Source of the DNA: Gemmata palustris
GTDB taxonomy: Bacteria; Planctomycetota; Planctomycetia; Gemmatales; Gemmataceae
Reading direction: 5' to 3'
Assembly (NCBI RefSeq): GCF_017939745.1
Contig: NZ_JAGKQQ010000001.1
Location: 1,054,001 to 1,118,000 of the forward strand
Length of the DNA stretch: 64,000 bases
Positions within the stretch are counted from its first letter, which is position 1. Each line of letters starts with the position of its first letter. The translations under genes and the position numbers were made by a program. Below, piece by piece: positions 57,673-64,000 of the stretch. A model generated the notes under the pieces. That model searched no databases. It saw only the letters and a program-made list of their open reading frames with translations, and was not told where the DNA came from.

Positions 57673-58420
57673 CCGCTTTTTCCCCCTCGACCTTGTAGAA
57701 GAACTGGATCACCAGCGCGGTGCTGATCGCCCCGAACGTGTGCCAGAGCCAGTGGCTCCCCATCGGGAGCGTCGAGCCGATCTCGCGGTCCACGAGCCGG
57801 AAGCACCACGCCATCGCGAAGCTGATGACCCCGGCAACCACCCACCCGCCGTGCCGGAACCGGGTGCGCCACAAGACGAGCGCGATCGGCAACAGGACGA
57901 CGAGCGCGAGCGCGGCGTAGGACAGGTTCACGCTCCACTGCTCGTTTACGGGAGCGATCGCACGGAACAGTACCCGGTTCACCACGATGTAGAACAGGCC
58001 GACGCCGGGCAAAAAGTAGGTCCACGATCTGCGGCCCCACAGCCTGTAAGCCATGAACAGCGAACCGGCCAAACCCAGGAGCGAGATCGGCACCACATCG
58101 AGCAGAAAGTACGCGACCCGAGTGCGGGTGCCGTGGAACAGTACCCCGCCGATCGCGCCGGCGAGCAGGATCGGCATGCACGCCGTCAGAAACGGGAAAT
58201 CTTGGTACCGCCCGCGGACGCGCCAGACAAACGCGAGCGCGATGAATACGAAGAAGGTCGCGGTGACCGTGTTCCACGGTTCGGCAACGAACGGTGCGTC
58301 GGGGCTGAAGGGGTCGGGCGGGGTCTCGGTGTACAGCGGCCCCCAGTCCGGCATCCGCCCGTTTTTGATCAGGAGCCAATCGGGTTGGGTCGCGGGAGCG
58401 TCCCCGTCGGGTGTCGGCAT
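57665..58420 (-). CDS. Ceramidase-like (CREST superfamily) membrane protein
   Basis: A 251-residue protein with about seven membrane helices. An alkaline-ceramidase-like active site is visible: FVAEPWNTVTATFFVFIAL (Glu-x2-Asn), GGVLFHGTRTRVAY (His), and a late LPMGSHWLWHTFGAI with the paired His. An Asp is in CFRLVDREIGS. CREST hydrolases use zinc to cut amides of lipids such as ceramides. The sphingolipid link in planctomycetes is unproven. ATG 58420 was chosen because the longer upstream frame is unconserved. The stop lies inside the palindromic repeat. Confidence 0.8.
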   Translation of the reverse strand: MPTPDGDAPATQPDWLLIKNGRMPDWGPLYTETPPDPFSPDAPFVAEPWNTVTATFFVFIALAFVWRVRGRYQDFPFLTACMPILLAGAIGGVLFHGTRTRVAYFLLDVVPISLLGLAGSLFMAYRLWGRRSWTYFLPGVGLFYIVVNRVLFRAIAPVNEQWSVNLSYAALALVVLLPIALVLWRTRFRHGGWVVAGVISFAMAWCFRLVDREIGSTLPMGSHWLWHTFGAISTALVIQFFYKVEGEKAAA

Positions 58421-58801
58421 CGGATCTCCGGGTTCCCTCTTGGAGCGGACAAAAAAGATTATAAGAAATGCCGCGAACCGTGACACAAAGCCAGATTTTC
58501 TAGGCCTTTACTGAACTTTAGAAACTTCGGAATGAGCGCTTGACACCCTCGGAATCTGTCCCTAAGAAGCGCCTACCTTTGACCGCACTTGAGGACGCGC
58601 CCTCGCGGTTCAATACTTGATTCATGCGCCCTGTGAACCTGTGTGAGTTCTGACCGCTCTACCGACCGAAGCACTAACACCGCCGCGGGAACCGGTGCCC
58701 ACCCGCGAACGGGTTTGAAAATTGGATTTCGGGTCGGCGGACGCCGATAGCAGTGGGCTATCCGGTCCACCGGCCGTCACCCGTACACGAGGATCGACCG
58801 C
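58421..58801. other. Intergenic region between ceramidase-like and Asp-rich genes
   Basis: A 381-bp divergent gap. An AT-rich part (58450-58540) includes AAAAAAGATTATAAGAAATG. A TTGACA at 58540-58545 is followed 17 bp later by TAAGAA, the nearest to a sigma-70 pair for the plus-strand gene. No ORF is supported. Confidence 0.4.
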
Positions 58802-59167
58802 ATGGCTGCCTGCGCCCTGTTTCCTTTGGAGTTCGCCGCACCGGAGGAGCCGCTGTCGTGGCTCGACCGGCTCCTCGCGCCGGTGCTCTCGGCCGACGAC
58901 GAAGACGACGAGTTCGATGACGACGATGACGATGATGACGACGACGACGACGACGACGACCTCGACGACGACCTCGACGATGACCTCGACGATGACCTCG
59001 ACGACGACCTCGACGACGACGACCTCGACGACGAGTTCGACGACGACGAGTTCGACGACGACCTCGATGACGAGGATGAAGACGACGAGGACGATGAAGA
59101 CGATGAGGAAGAAGGGGACGAGGACGACGAGAAGCCCCAGCCGCCGAAGAAGGGGCCGAAGAAGTAG
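58802..59167 (+). CDS. Asp/Glu-rich low-complexity protein
   Basis: A 121-residue protein. The first ~30 residues are ordinary (MAACALFPLEFAAPEEPLSW, then LDRLLAPVLSADDE). Residues about 32-110 are nearly all Asp with regularly spaced Leu or Phe (DDLDDDLDDD repeats) and then Glu-rich. The end is basic (KPQPPKKGPKK). It would be a very acidic polymer, possibly a calcium or polycation buffer; function is unknown. The coding reality is supported by an ATG with GAGGATCG upstream and a terminator after the stop. The GAC/GAT repeat tract is a replication-slippage candidate. Confidence 0.6.
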   Translation: MAACALFPLEFAAPEEPLSWLDRLLAPVLSADDEDDEFDDDDDDDDDDDDDDDLDDDLDDDLDDDLDDDLDDDDLDDEFDDDEFDDDLDDEDEDDEDDEDDEEEGDEDDEKPQPPKKGPKK

Positions 59168-59194
59168 TCGTGCCGGGTGCTGACCACTCTCAGT

Positions 59195-59230
59195 CACGGG
59201 GCGGGCTTTGGCTCGCCCCGTGGTTGTTTT
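59195..59230 (+). terminator. Intrinsic terminator after Asp-rich gene
   Basis: A stem of CACGGGGCG (59195-59203) and CGCCCCGTG (59214-59222) is followed by GTTGTTTTTG. It lies 28 bp after the stop codon. Confidence 0.8.
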
Positions 59231-59318
59231 TGAAGACTTTGAATCTTCAAGTCGCACGCGCCCTCAAAGTTTGGCCTAGAATCATCTGGGTCGAGTTTTT
59301 TCCGAGGGCGCGTTCTTC

Positions 59319-60233
59319 ATGATTCCTTCCCTCGTTCACCAGTCCCCGCGCCGTGTTTATGGTGCAAATCTGCCGCCGGGGCCACACGGTTCTATCGGTG
59401 GCCGGTTAGCGCGTTTTGTGGGCCAGAACTGGGCGCGCCTGGGGTACGCGTATCACGTCGAACCGACCTGGCTCGCGGTGAATCGTGTTACTTTGCCGGT
59501 TCGCGGGCTACCGACCGCACTCGCGGGCACGCGAATCGCTCAACTGAGTGATTTCCACTGTGGCGCACACATTCCTGCGGGATACCTCGAAAGCGCCATT
59601 GAACGCGCTGCAGAGGAGCGCGCCGACCTCATCGCACTGACGGGTGACTTTATCGACCGCGGCCCGCACCACGCCGCGAGCGCTGCGAAGCTGTTCCGAC
59701 ACCTGAAGGCCCCACTCGGCGTGTTCGCGGTGCTCGGGAACCACGATTTTTCGGTTCACACGGCGCGCGGCGCGCGGCGCCACCCGGGTTTGGACCGGGT
59801 AATTACGGACGCGCTCGGAGCCGAGGGTGTTAACGTGCTGCGGAACCGGTCCGTGCGCGTCGAACGCGGTGGGGCCGGCTTGCTCGTCGCGGGCGTCGAT
59901 GATCTCTGGAGCGGTGAAGCCGATTTGAAGGCCGCCCTCGGCAGCGCGTGCGAGAAAACTCCCCGGGTTCTTCTGGCGCACAACCCGCACACGGTCGAAC
60001 ACCTCGACGGCCACCGCGCGGACGTCATCCTCAGTGGTCACACGCACGGCGGACAAATCAACTGGCCCGGGGTCGGGCGCCTCCTTTTGAATAAAAACGC
60101 CCGGCGCTGGGCCGCCGGGCTGTACCCGGTTCGCGACGGGCACCTCTACGTGAACACCGGCGTGGGTTTCGGTTGGCGGTTCCGGTTCGGGGTCCGGCCC
60201 GAACTCGCGGTCTTCACGCTGCAGCCGGCGTAG
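59319..60233 (+). CDS. Calcineurin-like metallophosphoesterase (YkuE-like)
   Basis: A binuclear metallophosphatase. Motifs in order: IAQLSDFHCGAHIPAG (Asp-x-His), LIALTGDFIDRGPHH (Gly-Asp), FAVLGNHDFSVHTARGA (Asn-His-Asp), and LLAHNPHTVEHLDG and ILSGHTHGGQINWP. The family includes YkuE and UDP-2,3-diacylglucosamine pyrophosphatase relatives; the substrate is not fixed. The 304-residue length is normal. No membrane helix is clear. ATG 59319 lies 11 bp after a GAGGGCGCG stretch. The next gene starts 92 bp downstream. Confidence 0.88.
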   Translation: MIPSLVHQSPRRVYGANLPPGPHGSIGGRLARFVGQNWARLGYAYHVEPTWLAVNRVTLPVRGLPTALAGTRIAQLSDFHCGAHIPAGYLESAIERAAEERADLIALTGDFIDRGPHHAASAAKLFRHLKAPLGVFAVLGNHDFSVHTARGARRHPGLDRVITDALGAEGVNVLRNRSVRVERGGAGLLVAGVDDLWSGEADLKAALGSACEKTPRVLLAHNPHTVEHLDGHRADVILSGHTHGGQINWPGVGRLLLNKNARRWAAGLYPVRDGHLYVNTGVGFGWRFRFGVRPELAVFTLQPA

Positions 60234-60324
60234 ACGGTAACCGCAGCGTTGATTAGGGTGAGGAAAGTCGACACCGGCCGCGGCGGGTGGTCAACGTGTA
60301 CTTTCCTCATGCGCACACCACATT

Positions 60325-61290
60325 ATGTCTGAGCTTTCACTCGTGACCGGCGGCGCCGGGTTCATCGGTTCGCACCTCGTCGAAGAACTCGTGCGCCGCG
60401 GATCTCCCGTTCGCGTACTCGACGACTTCAGCACCGGTTTGCGGAGCAACATCTCCCAACACCCCAACGTCGAAGTTATCGAAGGCAGTCTGACCGATTC
60501 GGACGCCGTCGCACGCGCGGCAAACGGCGCGGGGGTGATTTACCACCTCGGCGCTCTCGCGTCGGTCGCTCGGAGTGTCGAGTCCCCCACCGTCACGCAC
60601 GCGGCCTGTGCCACCGGGACGCTGAACCTGCTGGATGCCGCGCGAAAGTCCGGCGTTCGGCGCGTCGTGTTTGCCGCCAGTTCCAGCGCCTATGGCGGGA
60701 ACTCATCTTCGGCCGGGCAGACGGAAGACCTGCCGATGGTGGCGAAATCACCTTACGCGGCCGCGAAACTCGCGGGCGAACTGTACATGCAGGCGTTCGC
60801 GCACACTTACGGCCTGGAAACCGTGCGCTTGCGGTTCTTCAACATCTTCGGCCCGCGCCAGCGCTCCGACAGCCCGTACTCGGGCGTCATCGCGCTGTTT
60901 ACCGCGGCAATGGCCGCCGGTCGCGCGCCGAGCATTCAGGGGGACGGCACCCAATCGCGCGACTTCACGTTCGTCGCGAACGCGGTGCAGGCTCTCACGC
61001 GCGCCGCGGTCGCCCCGAACGTTTCCGGTAACGTCTACAACGTCGGCACCGGTCGGAGTGTGACACTGCTTCAACTGGTCGAGGCGCTGAACCACATCTT
61101 CGGAACGAGCCTCGCCCCGACTTTTGCTCCCGCGCGCGCGGGTGATGTGAAGTTCTCGCAGGCCGACATCAGCCGTACTCGTGCCGACCTGGGCTACGAC
61201 CCGGCCGTCACCTTCGAGGACGGACTACGCACCACGGTTGATGCCTTCCTCGTGACAAGCGGTCGAAGTGCGGTGACGGGTACGCGCTAA
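60325..61290 (+). CDS. NAD-dependent sugar epimerase/dehydratase (GalE/WbpP-like)
   Basis: An extended SDR enzyme. N-terminal VTGGAGFIGSHLVEELVRRG, VLDDFSTGLRSNI, IYHLGALASVARSVESP, catalytic Ser in FAASSSAYGGNSSS, YxxxK in SPYAAAKLAGELYM, and FFNIFGPRQRSDSPYSGVIA. This pattern fits UDP-glucose or UDP-GlcNAc 4-epimerases (GalE, WbpP). It stands apart from the Leg operon, 32 kb away, so a shared pathway is only possible. Length is 321 residues. A good terminator follows. Confidence 0.88.
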   Translation: MSELSLVTGGAGFIGSHLVEELVRRGSPVRVLDDFSTGLRSNISQHPNVEVIEGSLTDSDAVARAANGAGVIYHLGALASVARSVESPTVTHAACATGTLNLLDAARKSGVRRVVFAASSSAYGGNSSSAGQTEDLPMVAKSPYAAAKLAGELYMQAFAHTYGLETVRLRFFNIFGPRQRSDSPYSGVIALFTAAMAAGRAPSIQGDGTQSRDFTFVANAVQALTRAAVAPNVSGNVYNVGTGRSVTLLQLVEALNHIFGTSLAPTFAPARAGDVKFSQADISRTRADLGYDPAVTFEDGLRTTVDAFLVTSGRSAVTGTR

Positions 61291-61310
61291 TCGCGACGCG
61301 GATCGGAATA

Positions 61311-61345
61311 CGACCCCGGCGGGCACATTCCGCCGGGGTCGTTCG
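61311..61345 (+). terminator. Terminator after the epimerase gene
   Basis: A 12-bp perfect stem (CGACCCCGGCGG / CCGCCGGGGTCG) with a 7-nt loop is followed by TTCGC. It is also just past the EF-hand gene stop on the minus strand, so it may serve both. Confidence 0.75.
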
Positions 61346-61362
61346 CTTCAGGAGTGTCCCGA

Positions 61363-63384
61363 TCACTTTTTCAGCGGTTCCCGCTCCGTTTTGGGATCGG
61401 GTTTCGGTGGGCTGGGCTTCTCTTTCTCGCTGTTCTCACGCATCTTCTTGTCGAAGGCTTCCGCTTCGGTCAGGCTGATGAGGTCGTCGTGGTCCGCGTC
61501 GATCACGTCGAACTCTTCCTTGGTCCCCACGTACTCGGTGCGGGACACGTCGCCGTCCCCGTTGCGGTCCATCTTGCGGAACCACAGCGGCCCCTTCGTG
61601 GGCACGATCACCTGGTTCGGGTTCCCGTTGAACGGCTGGACCGCCGCCTGTTGGATGTAGAACCGGTCGAAGGTGCGCGCGAGCCGCAGCGCGACCGAGG
61701 GCTGAATGATGTTCTTGGTGAGCACCTCGGCCCCCGGTTCTTCGAGCACGACGAGCCGGGTCCAGGCCGTCCGCAGCTCGCGCACGCTGAGGCGCCCGTC
61801 GCGGTTCTCGTCGAGCAACTGGAACAGCGTGGGCGTTTGCACCGCGGGCGTCAGGCTCAGGCTGATGTTGCGGAAGCTGTCCTGGAGGTCGAAGTACGCA
61901 TCGAACTCGTCTTTGGTCATCTTCCCGTCGCCGTCGCGGTCGGCGGTGTCGAAGAGCACGCGCACGAACTGGAACTGGACCGCGTTCGGGCCGGTCAGGT
62001 CTTTCTCCTCAATGTACTTCTTCCCGCCCGCGGCTTGGGTGAAGAGGTACGCGTACTGCTGCTTCAGTGTGCCCTGCGAATACTGCGCGACGGGGGCGAA
62101 GGCCCAGAAGTCGATCGGCTGCCGGCCGACGTGGAGCACGACACGCCCGTTTTCGACCTGTTTGATTACGAATCCGCGGGCCGCAGCGCCCTTTTCGTCG
62201 CTCAACTTCGCGACGCAATCAACAGCTTTCGGCGCGAGTGAAAGGGTGAGGTCGAGGTCCGGCGCACCGGTCCGCCACACGTCCAGTTCTTCGCCATCGA
62301 GCGTGCCGTTGCCGTCCTTGTCCAGCGCCCGGAACGTCAAGTCGTCGAAGCCGACTTCGGCCTTCGTCAGTTCAAAGTCGCCGTTCTTGTCGTACCGTTT
62401 GATGACCTGTTGCGTGATCGTCCCGGGAATCCGCCCGGACCGGTACAGCACGACCATCTGGGTACTCGCCCCGGTGGGGTACGCGCCGTTCGGTGGTTGT
62501 GCGACTTGAACCTGCTGGAACCCGCCGAAGGCCGGGTTGTACAGTTCGGGCGCGAGTTCCTGCATGTTCAGGCACTCGTCTTCGTCCGCGTCGCGGGTGG
62601 CGAGCAGCTTCTCGACCGCCTTGACTTCGTCCTTCGTCAGCTTCCCGTCGCCGTTGGCGTCGAGCATCTTGAAGATGGCTTCCGTCACGGACACGTTTTG
62701 GGCATTGTCCGGTTGGACCGGCTGCTCGCGCATGAGCTGCTCGGCGGTCCGCTTGTAGTAGGTGACGAATTCCTCGAACGAGACCTTCCCGTCCCCGTCC
62801 TTGTCCAGCGCGCTGAGCGTGGGCGCGCCGGTCGCGCCCGGCTGGTAGAAACCGTTCGCGAGCAGTTGCGACATCCCCTGATCGGAGAAGACGAACCGTG
62901 TTTCCTTTTCGCTGATGAACCCGTCGCCGTCGCGGTCACAAAAATCGAACGCCTTCTGTAACCGGTCGCGCCACAACTCCCCGATCGCCTTTCCTTCTTG
63001 GAGGATGGCCACGCGAACGCGGACCGGGCGCGGGTTGGTGAAGACCAGAACTTCAAAAGAGTCGCTCAATTTCGGCGCAACGAACTTGGGCGCGCTGGGT
63101 CGCGGGGCGGGAGCGAGCGTCGGTGCCTCCGGCTTCGGCGCGCCGACTTTGGACAGTTTCCCTCTGGGCGCGGGGGCGAGGGCCGGGGCATCGGGCACGG
63201 CGAGAACCGTACCTGCCAGCCCCACCACACCGAAGAGAGCGAGGACGAAGAACCTAACCCCCCCGCCCCCTTCCCTAGGAAGGAAGGGGGAGCAAAACCA
63301 TAAATGACGGAGCGCTCGTGTTTTTGCTTTAGCCCCTCCCTTCTTAGGGGAGGGGGCGGGGAGAGGTTGTTTTACGGCACTCAC
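61363..63384 (-). CDS. EF-hand protein with repeat-derived N-terminus
   Basis: About ten EF-hand loops are visible, for example DRDGDGFISEKE, DKDGDGKVSFEEF, DANGDGKLTKDE, DKNGDFELTKAE, DKDGNGTLDGEE, DRDGDGKMTKDE, DENRDGRLSVRE and DRNGDGDVSRTE. The protein should bind calcium and be exported, because VRFFVLALFGVVGLAGTVLA is a signal-type helix. The in-frame GTG at 63384 overlaps the DUF1501 stop (GTGA). About 40 residues before that helix (AVKQPLPAPSPKKGG...) are translated from the mobile element at 63248-63371. The ancestral start was probably directly before the helix. Whether the extended form is exported is unknown. Confidence 0.8.
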   Translation of the reverse strand: MSAVKQPLPAPSPKKGGAKAKTRALRHLWFCSPFLPREGGGGVRFFVLALFGVVGLAGTVLAVPDAPALAPAPRGKLSKVGAPKPEAPTLAPAPRPSAPKFVAPKLSDSFEVLVFTNPRPVRVRVAILQEGKAIGELWRDRLQKAFDFCDRDGDGFISEKETRFVFSDQGMSQLLANGFYQPGATGAPTLSALDKDGDGKVSFEEFVTYYKRTAEQLMREQPVQPDNAQNVSVTEAIFKMLDANGDGKLTKDEVKAVEKLLATRDADEDECLNMQELAPELYNPAFGGFQQVQVAQPPNGAYPTGASTQMVVLYRSGRIPGTITQQVIKRYDKNGDFELTKAEVGFDDLTFRALDKDGNGTLDGEELDVWRTGAPDLDLTLSLAPKAVDCVAKLSDEKGAAARGFVIKQVENGRVVLHVGRQPIDFWAFAPVAQYSQGTLKQQYAYLFTQAAGGKKYIEEKDLTGPNAVQFQFVRVLFDTADRDGDGKMTKDEFDAYFDLQDSFRNISLSLTPAVQTPTLFQLLDENRDGRLSVRELRTAWTRLVVLEEPGAEVLTKNIIQPSVALRLARTFDRFYIQQAAVQPFNGNPNQVIVPTKGPLWFRKMDRNGDGDVSRTEYVGTKEEFDVIDADHDDLISLTEAEAFDKKMRENSEKEKPSPPKPDPKTEREPLKK
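63248..63371. repeat. Mobile palindromic element, second copy
   Basis: Same family as 20551-20656: it starts AAGAACCTAACCCCC, contains CTTCCCTAGGAAGGAAGGGG and TCCCTTCTTAGGGGAGGG, and ends GAGAGGTTGTTTT. It is longer (124 bp) because of a different centre (63300-63330). It lies between the DUF1501 stop and the EF-hand signal helix and is open in the EF-hand frame. Confidence 0.85.
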
Positions 63385-64000
63385 GCGAGCACCTCCGAGA
63401 CGGGCTTGGCGCCCTTGTCGACGATGCGGATCGGGCGCCCGACGTTCGACATGTTCTGCTTCTCGAAGTCGATGCCCACCGCCGAGCACACCGTCGCGAG
63501 GAAGTCCACTGCCGGGGTGACGCGCTCTTCGACCGTGGTGCCGTCCTTGCTCGTCTTCCCGACCGCCTGACCGCCCTTGACGCCGCCGCCCGCGATGACC
63601 GTGCTCCAGGCGTTCGGGTAGTGGTCGCGGCCCTTGCCCTGGTTGATCTTCGGCGTCCGGCCGAACTCGCCGGCCCACACGATTGTGGTGGTCTCGAGCA
63701 GCCCGCGGTCCTTGAGGTCGTCCATCAGCGCGGCCCAGGCCGCGTCGAGCGTGCCGCACAAGCCCTTCACGAGATCGAAGTTCTGGCCGTGCGTGTCCCA
63801 GTTGCCGAGCGTGACTTCGATAAACGGCACGCTCTTTTCGACCAAGCGGCGGGCGAGCAAGCACCCCTGGCCGAACAGGTTGCGGCCGTACTTGTCGCGG
63901 GTTTCGTTCTTTTCTTGTGTCAGGTCGAACACCTTACCGCCCTCGGACTGCATGAGGCGGATGGCGCGGTCGTAGGCGGCGGCGTGGCTCTTCGCCATCG
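63381..64000 (-). CDS. DUF1501 family protein, 5' end outside window
   Basis: The C-terminal half of a DUF1501 protein. Visible segments: RDKYGRNLFGQGCLLARRLV, VTLGNWDTHGQNFDLVKG, TTIVWAGEFGRTPKINQGKG, GRDHYPNAWSTVIAGGGVKG, and a C-terminal VGRPIRIVDKGAKPVSEVLA. The frame is open to the window end, so the start and Tat signal lie upstream. The TGA stop overlaps the GTG start of the EF-hand gene, so these two genes are translationally linked. Compared with the copy at 6015-7385 it retains the NWDTHG and GEFGRTP motifs. Confidence 0.9.
   Translation of the reverse strand, partial: MAKSHAAAYDRAIRLMQSEGGKVFDLTQEKNETRDKYGRNLFGQGCLLARRLVEKSVPFIEVTLGNWDTHGQNFDLVKGLCGTLDAAWAALMDDLKDRGLLETTTIVWAGEFGRTPKINQGKGRDHYPNAWSTVIAGGGVKGGQAVGKTSKDGTTVEERVTPAVDFLATVCSAVGIDFEKQNMSNVGRPIRIVDKGAKPVSEVLA

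Noticed and set aside
58921-59110. CRISPR-like or tandem DNA repeat
   Set aside because: The GAC/GAT tract is a coding trinucleotide repeat with no spacers.
58777-59257. Long Ser-rich and Val-rich frames antisense to the Asp-rich gene
   Set aside because: They are the complement of the GAC/GAT tract read in other frames; the plus-strand frame has the better start and a terminator.
61400-63240. Calcium-dependent protease or kinase
   Set aside because: Only EF-hand loops are visible; no catalytic domain motif was found in the rest of the protein.

Overview
The window reads as chromosome of a high-GC planctomycete of the Gemmataceae type. The evidence is two DUF1501 sulfatase-like proteins, two TIGR02996 leucine-rich-repeat proteins, an FG-GAP/cadherin surface protein with an N-terminal LEDR-type motif, DUF3500, several Tat signals, a giant polytopic membrane protein and an Asp-only-rich protein. 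No rRNA, CRISPR array, prophage or plasmid function was seen. One tRNA (Lys, anticodon CTT) and two insertion sequences are present. The first and last genes are cut by the window ends.

Layout. 1-10 kb: the end of a TPR plus solute-binding fusion, a membrane protein, an RsbRD-type histidine kinase, a secreted protein, DUF1501, a ParE/addiction-module toxin-antitoxin pair and an altronate/galactarate dehydratase. 10-13 kb: fused CobA-HemD and a TatC with an enlarged first periplasmic loop, followed by an intact ISKra4-type IS (13188-14595). 14.8-19.4 kb: lipoprotein, ADP-ribosylglycohydrolase, an SPFH/GYF protein, a zinc-ribbon membrane protein and a formaldehyde-activating-enzyme homologue. 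19.7-22.6 kb: pheT carrying an in-frame mobile repeat, then tRNA-Lys. 23.5-28.8 kb: a five-gene minus-strand operon for a nonulosonic/acetamidino sugar (LegC, LegB, CBS-nucleotidyltransferase, WbpG/PseA-like amidotransferase, HisH), with an ISL2-type IS directly upstream. 30-42 kb: cadherin protein, DUF3500, LRR protein, and a 2059-aa membrane protein. 42-53 kb: xylose-isomerase-like protein and Complex I genes nuoM, nuoL, nuoK, nuoJ and nuoH, the last separated by an opposite-strand LRR gene and a YfhO-like gene. 53.8-64 kb: lipoprotein, cupin, SDR, tagaturonate epimerase (UxaE), ceramidase-like protein, Asp-rich protein, metallophosphoesterase, sugar epimerase, EF-hand protein and a second DUF1501.

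Functional threads. Hexuronate catabolism is suggested by the UxaA-like dehydratase, the SDR and UxaE. Tat export is suggested by TatC and at least three Tat-signal proteins. Surface glycan synthesis is suggested by the Leg-type operon. C1 or membrane-stress functions are suggested by the SPFH, zinc-ribbon and Fae genes.

The most unusual feature is the density of dispersed palindromic or paired-motif repeats. There are at least five kinds. One is translated inside pheT and also forms the N-terminus of the EF-hand protein. One kind touches stop codons in both copies. One is a paired 18-bp motif about 117-128 bp apart, present at three loci.
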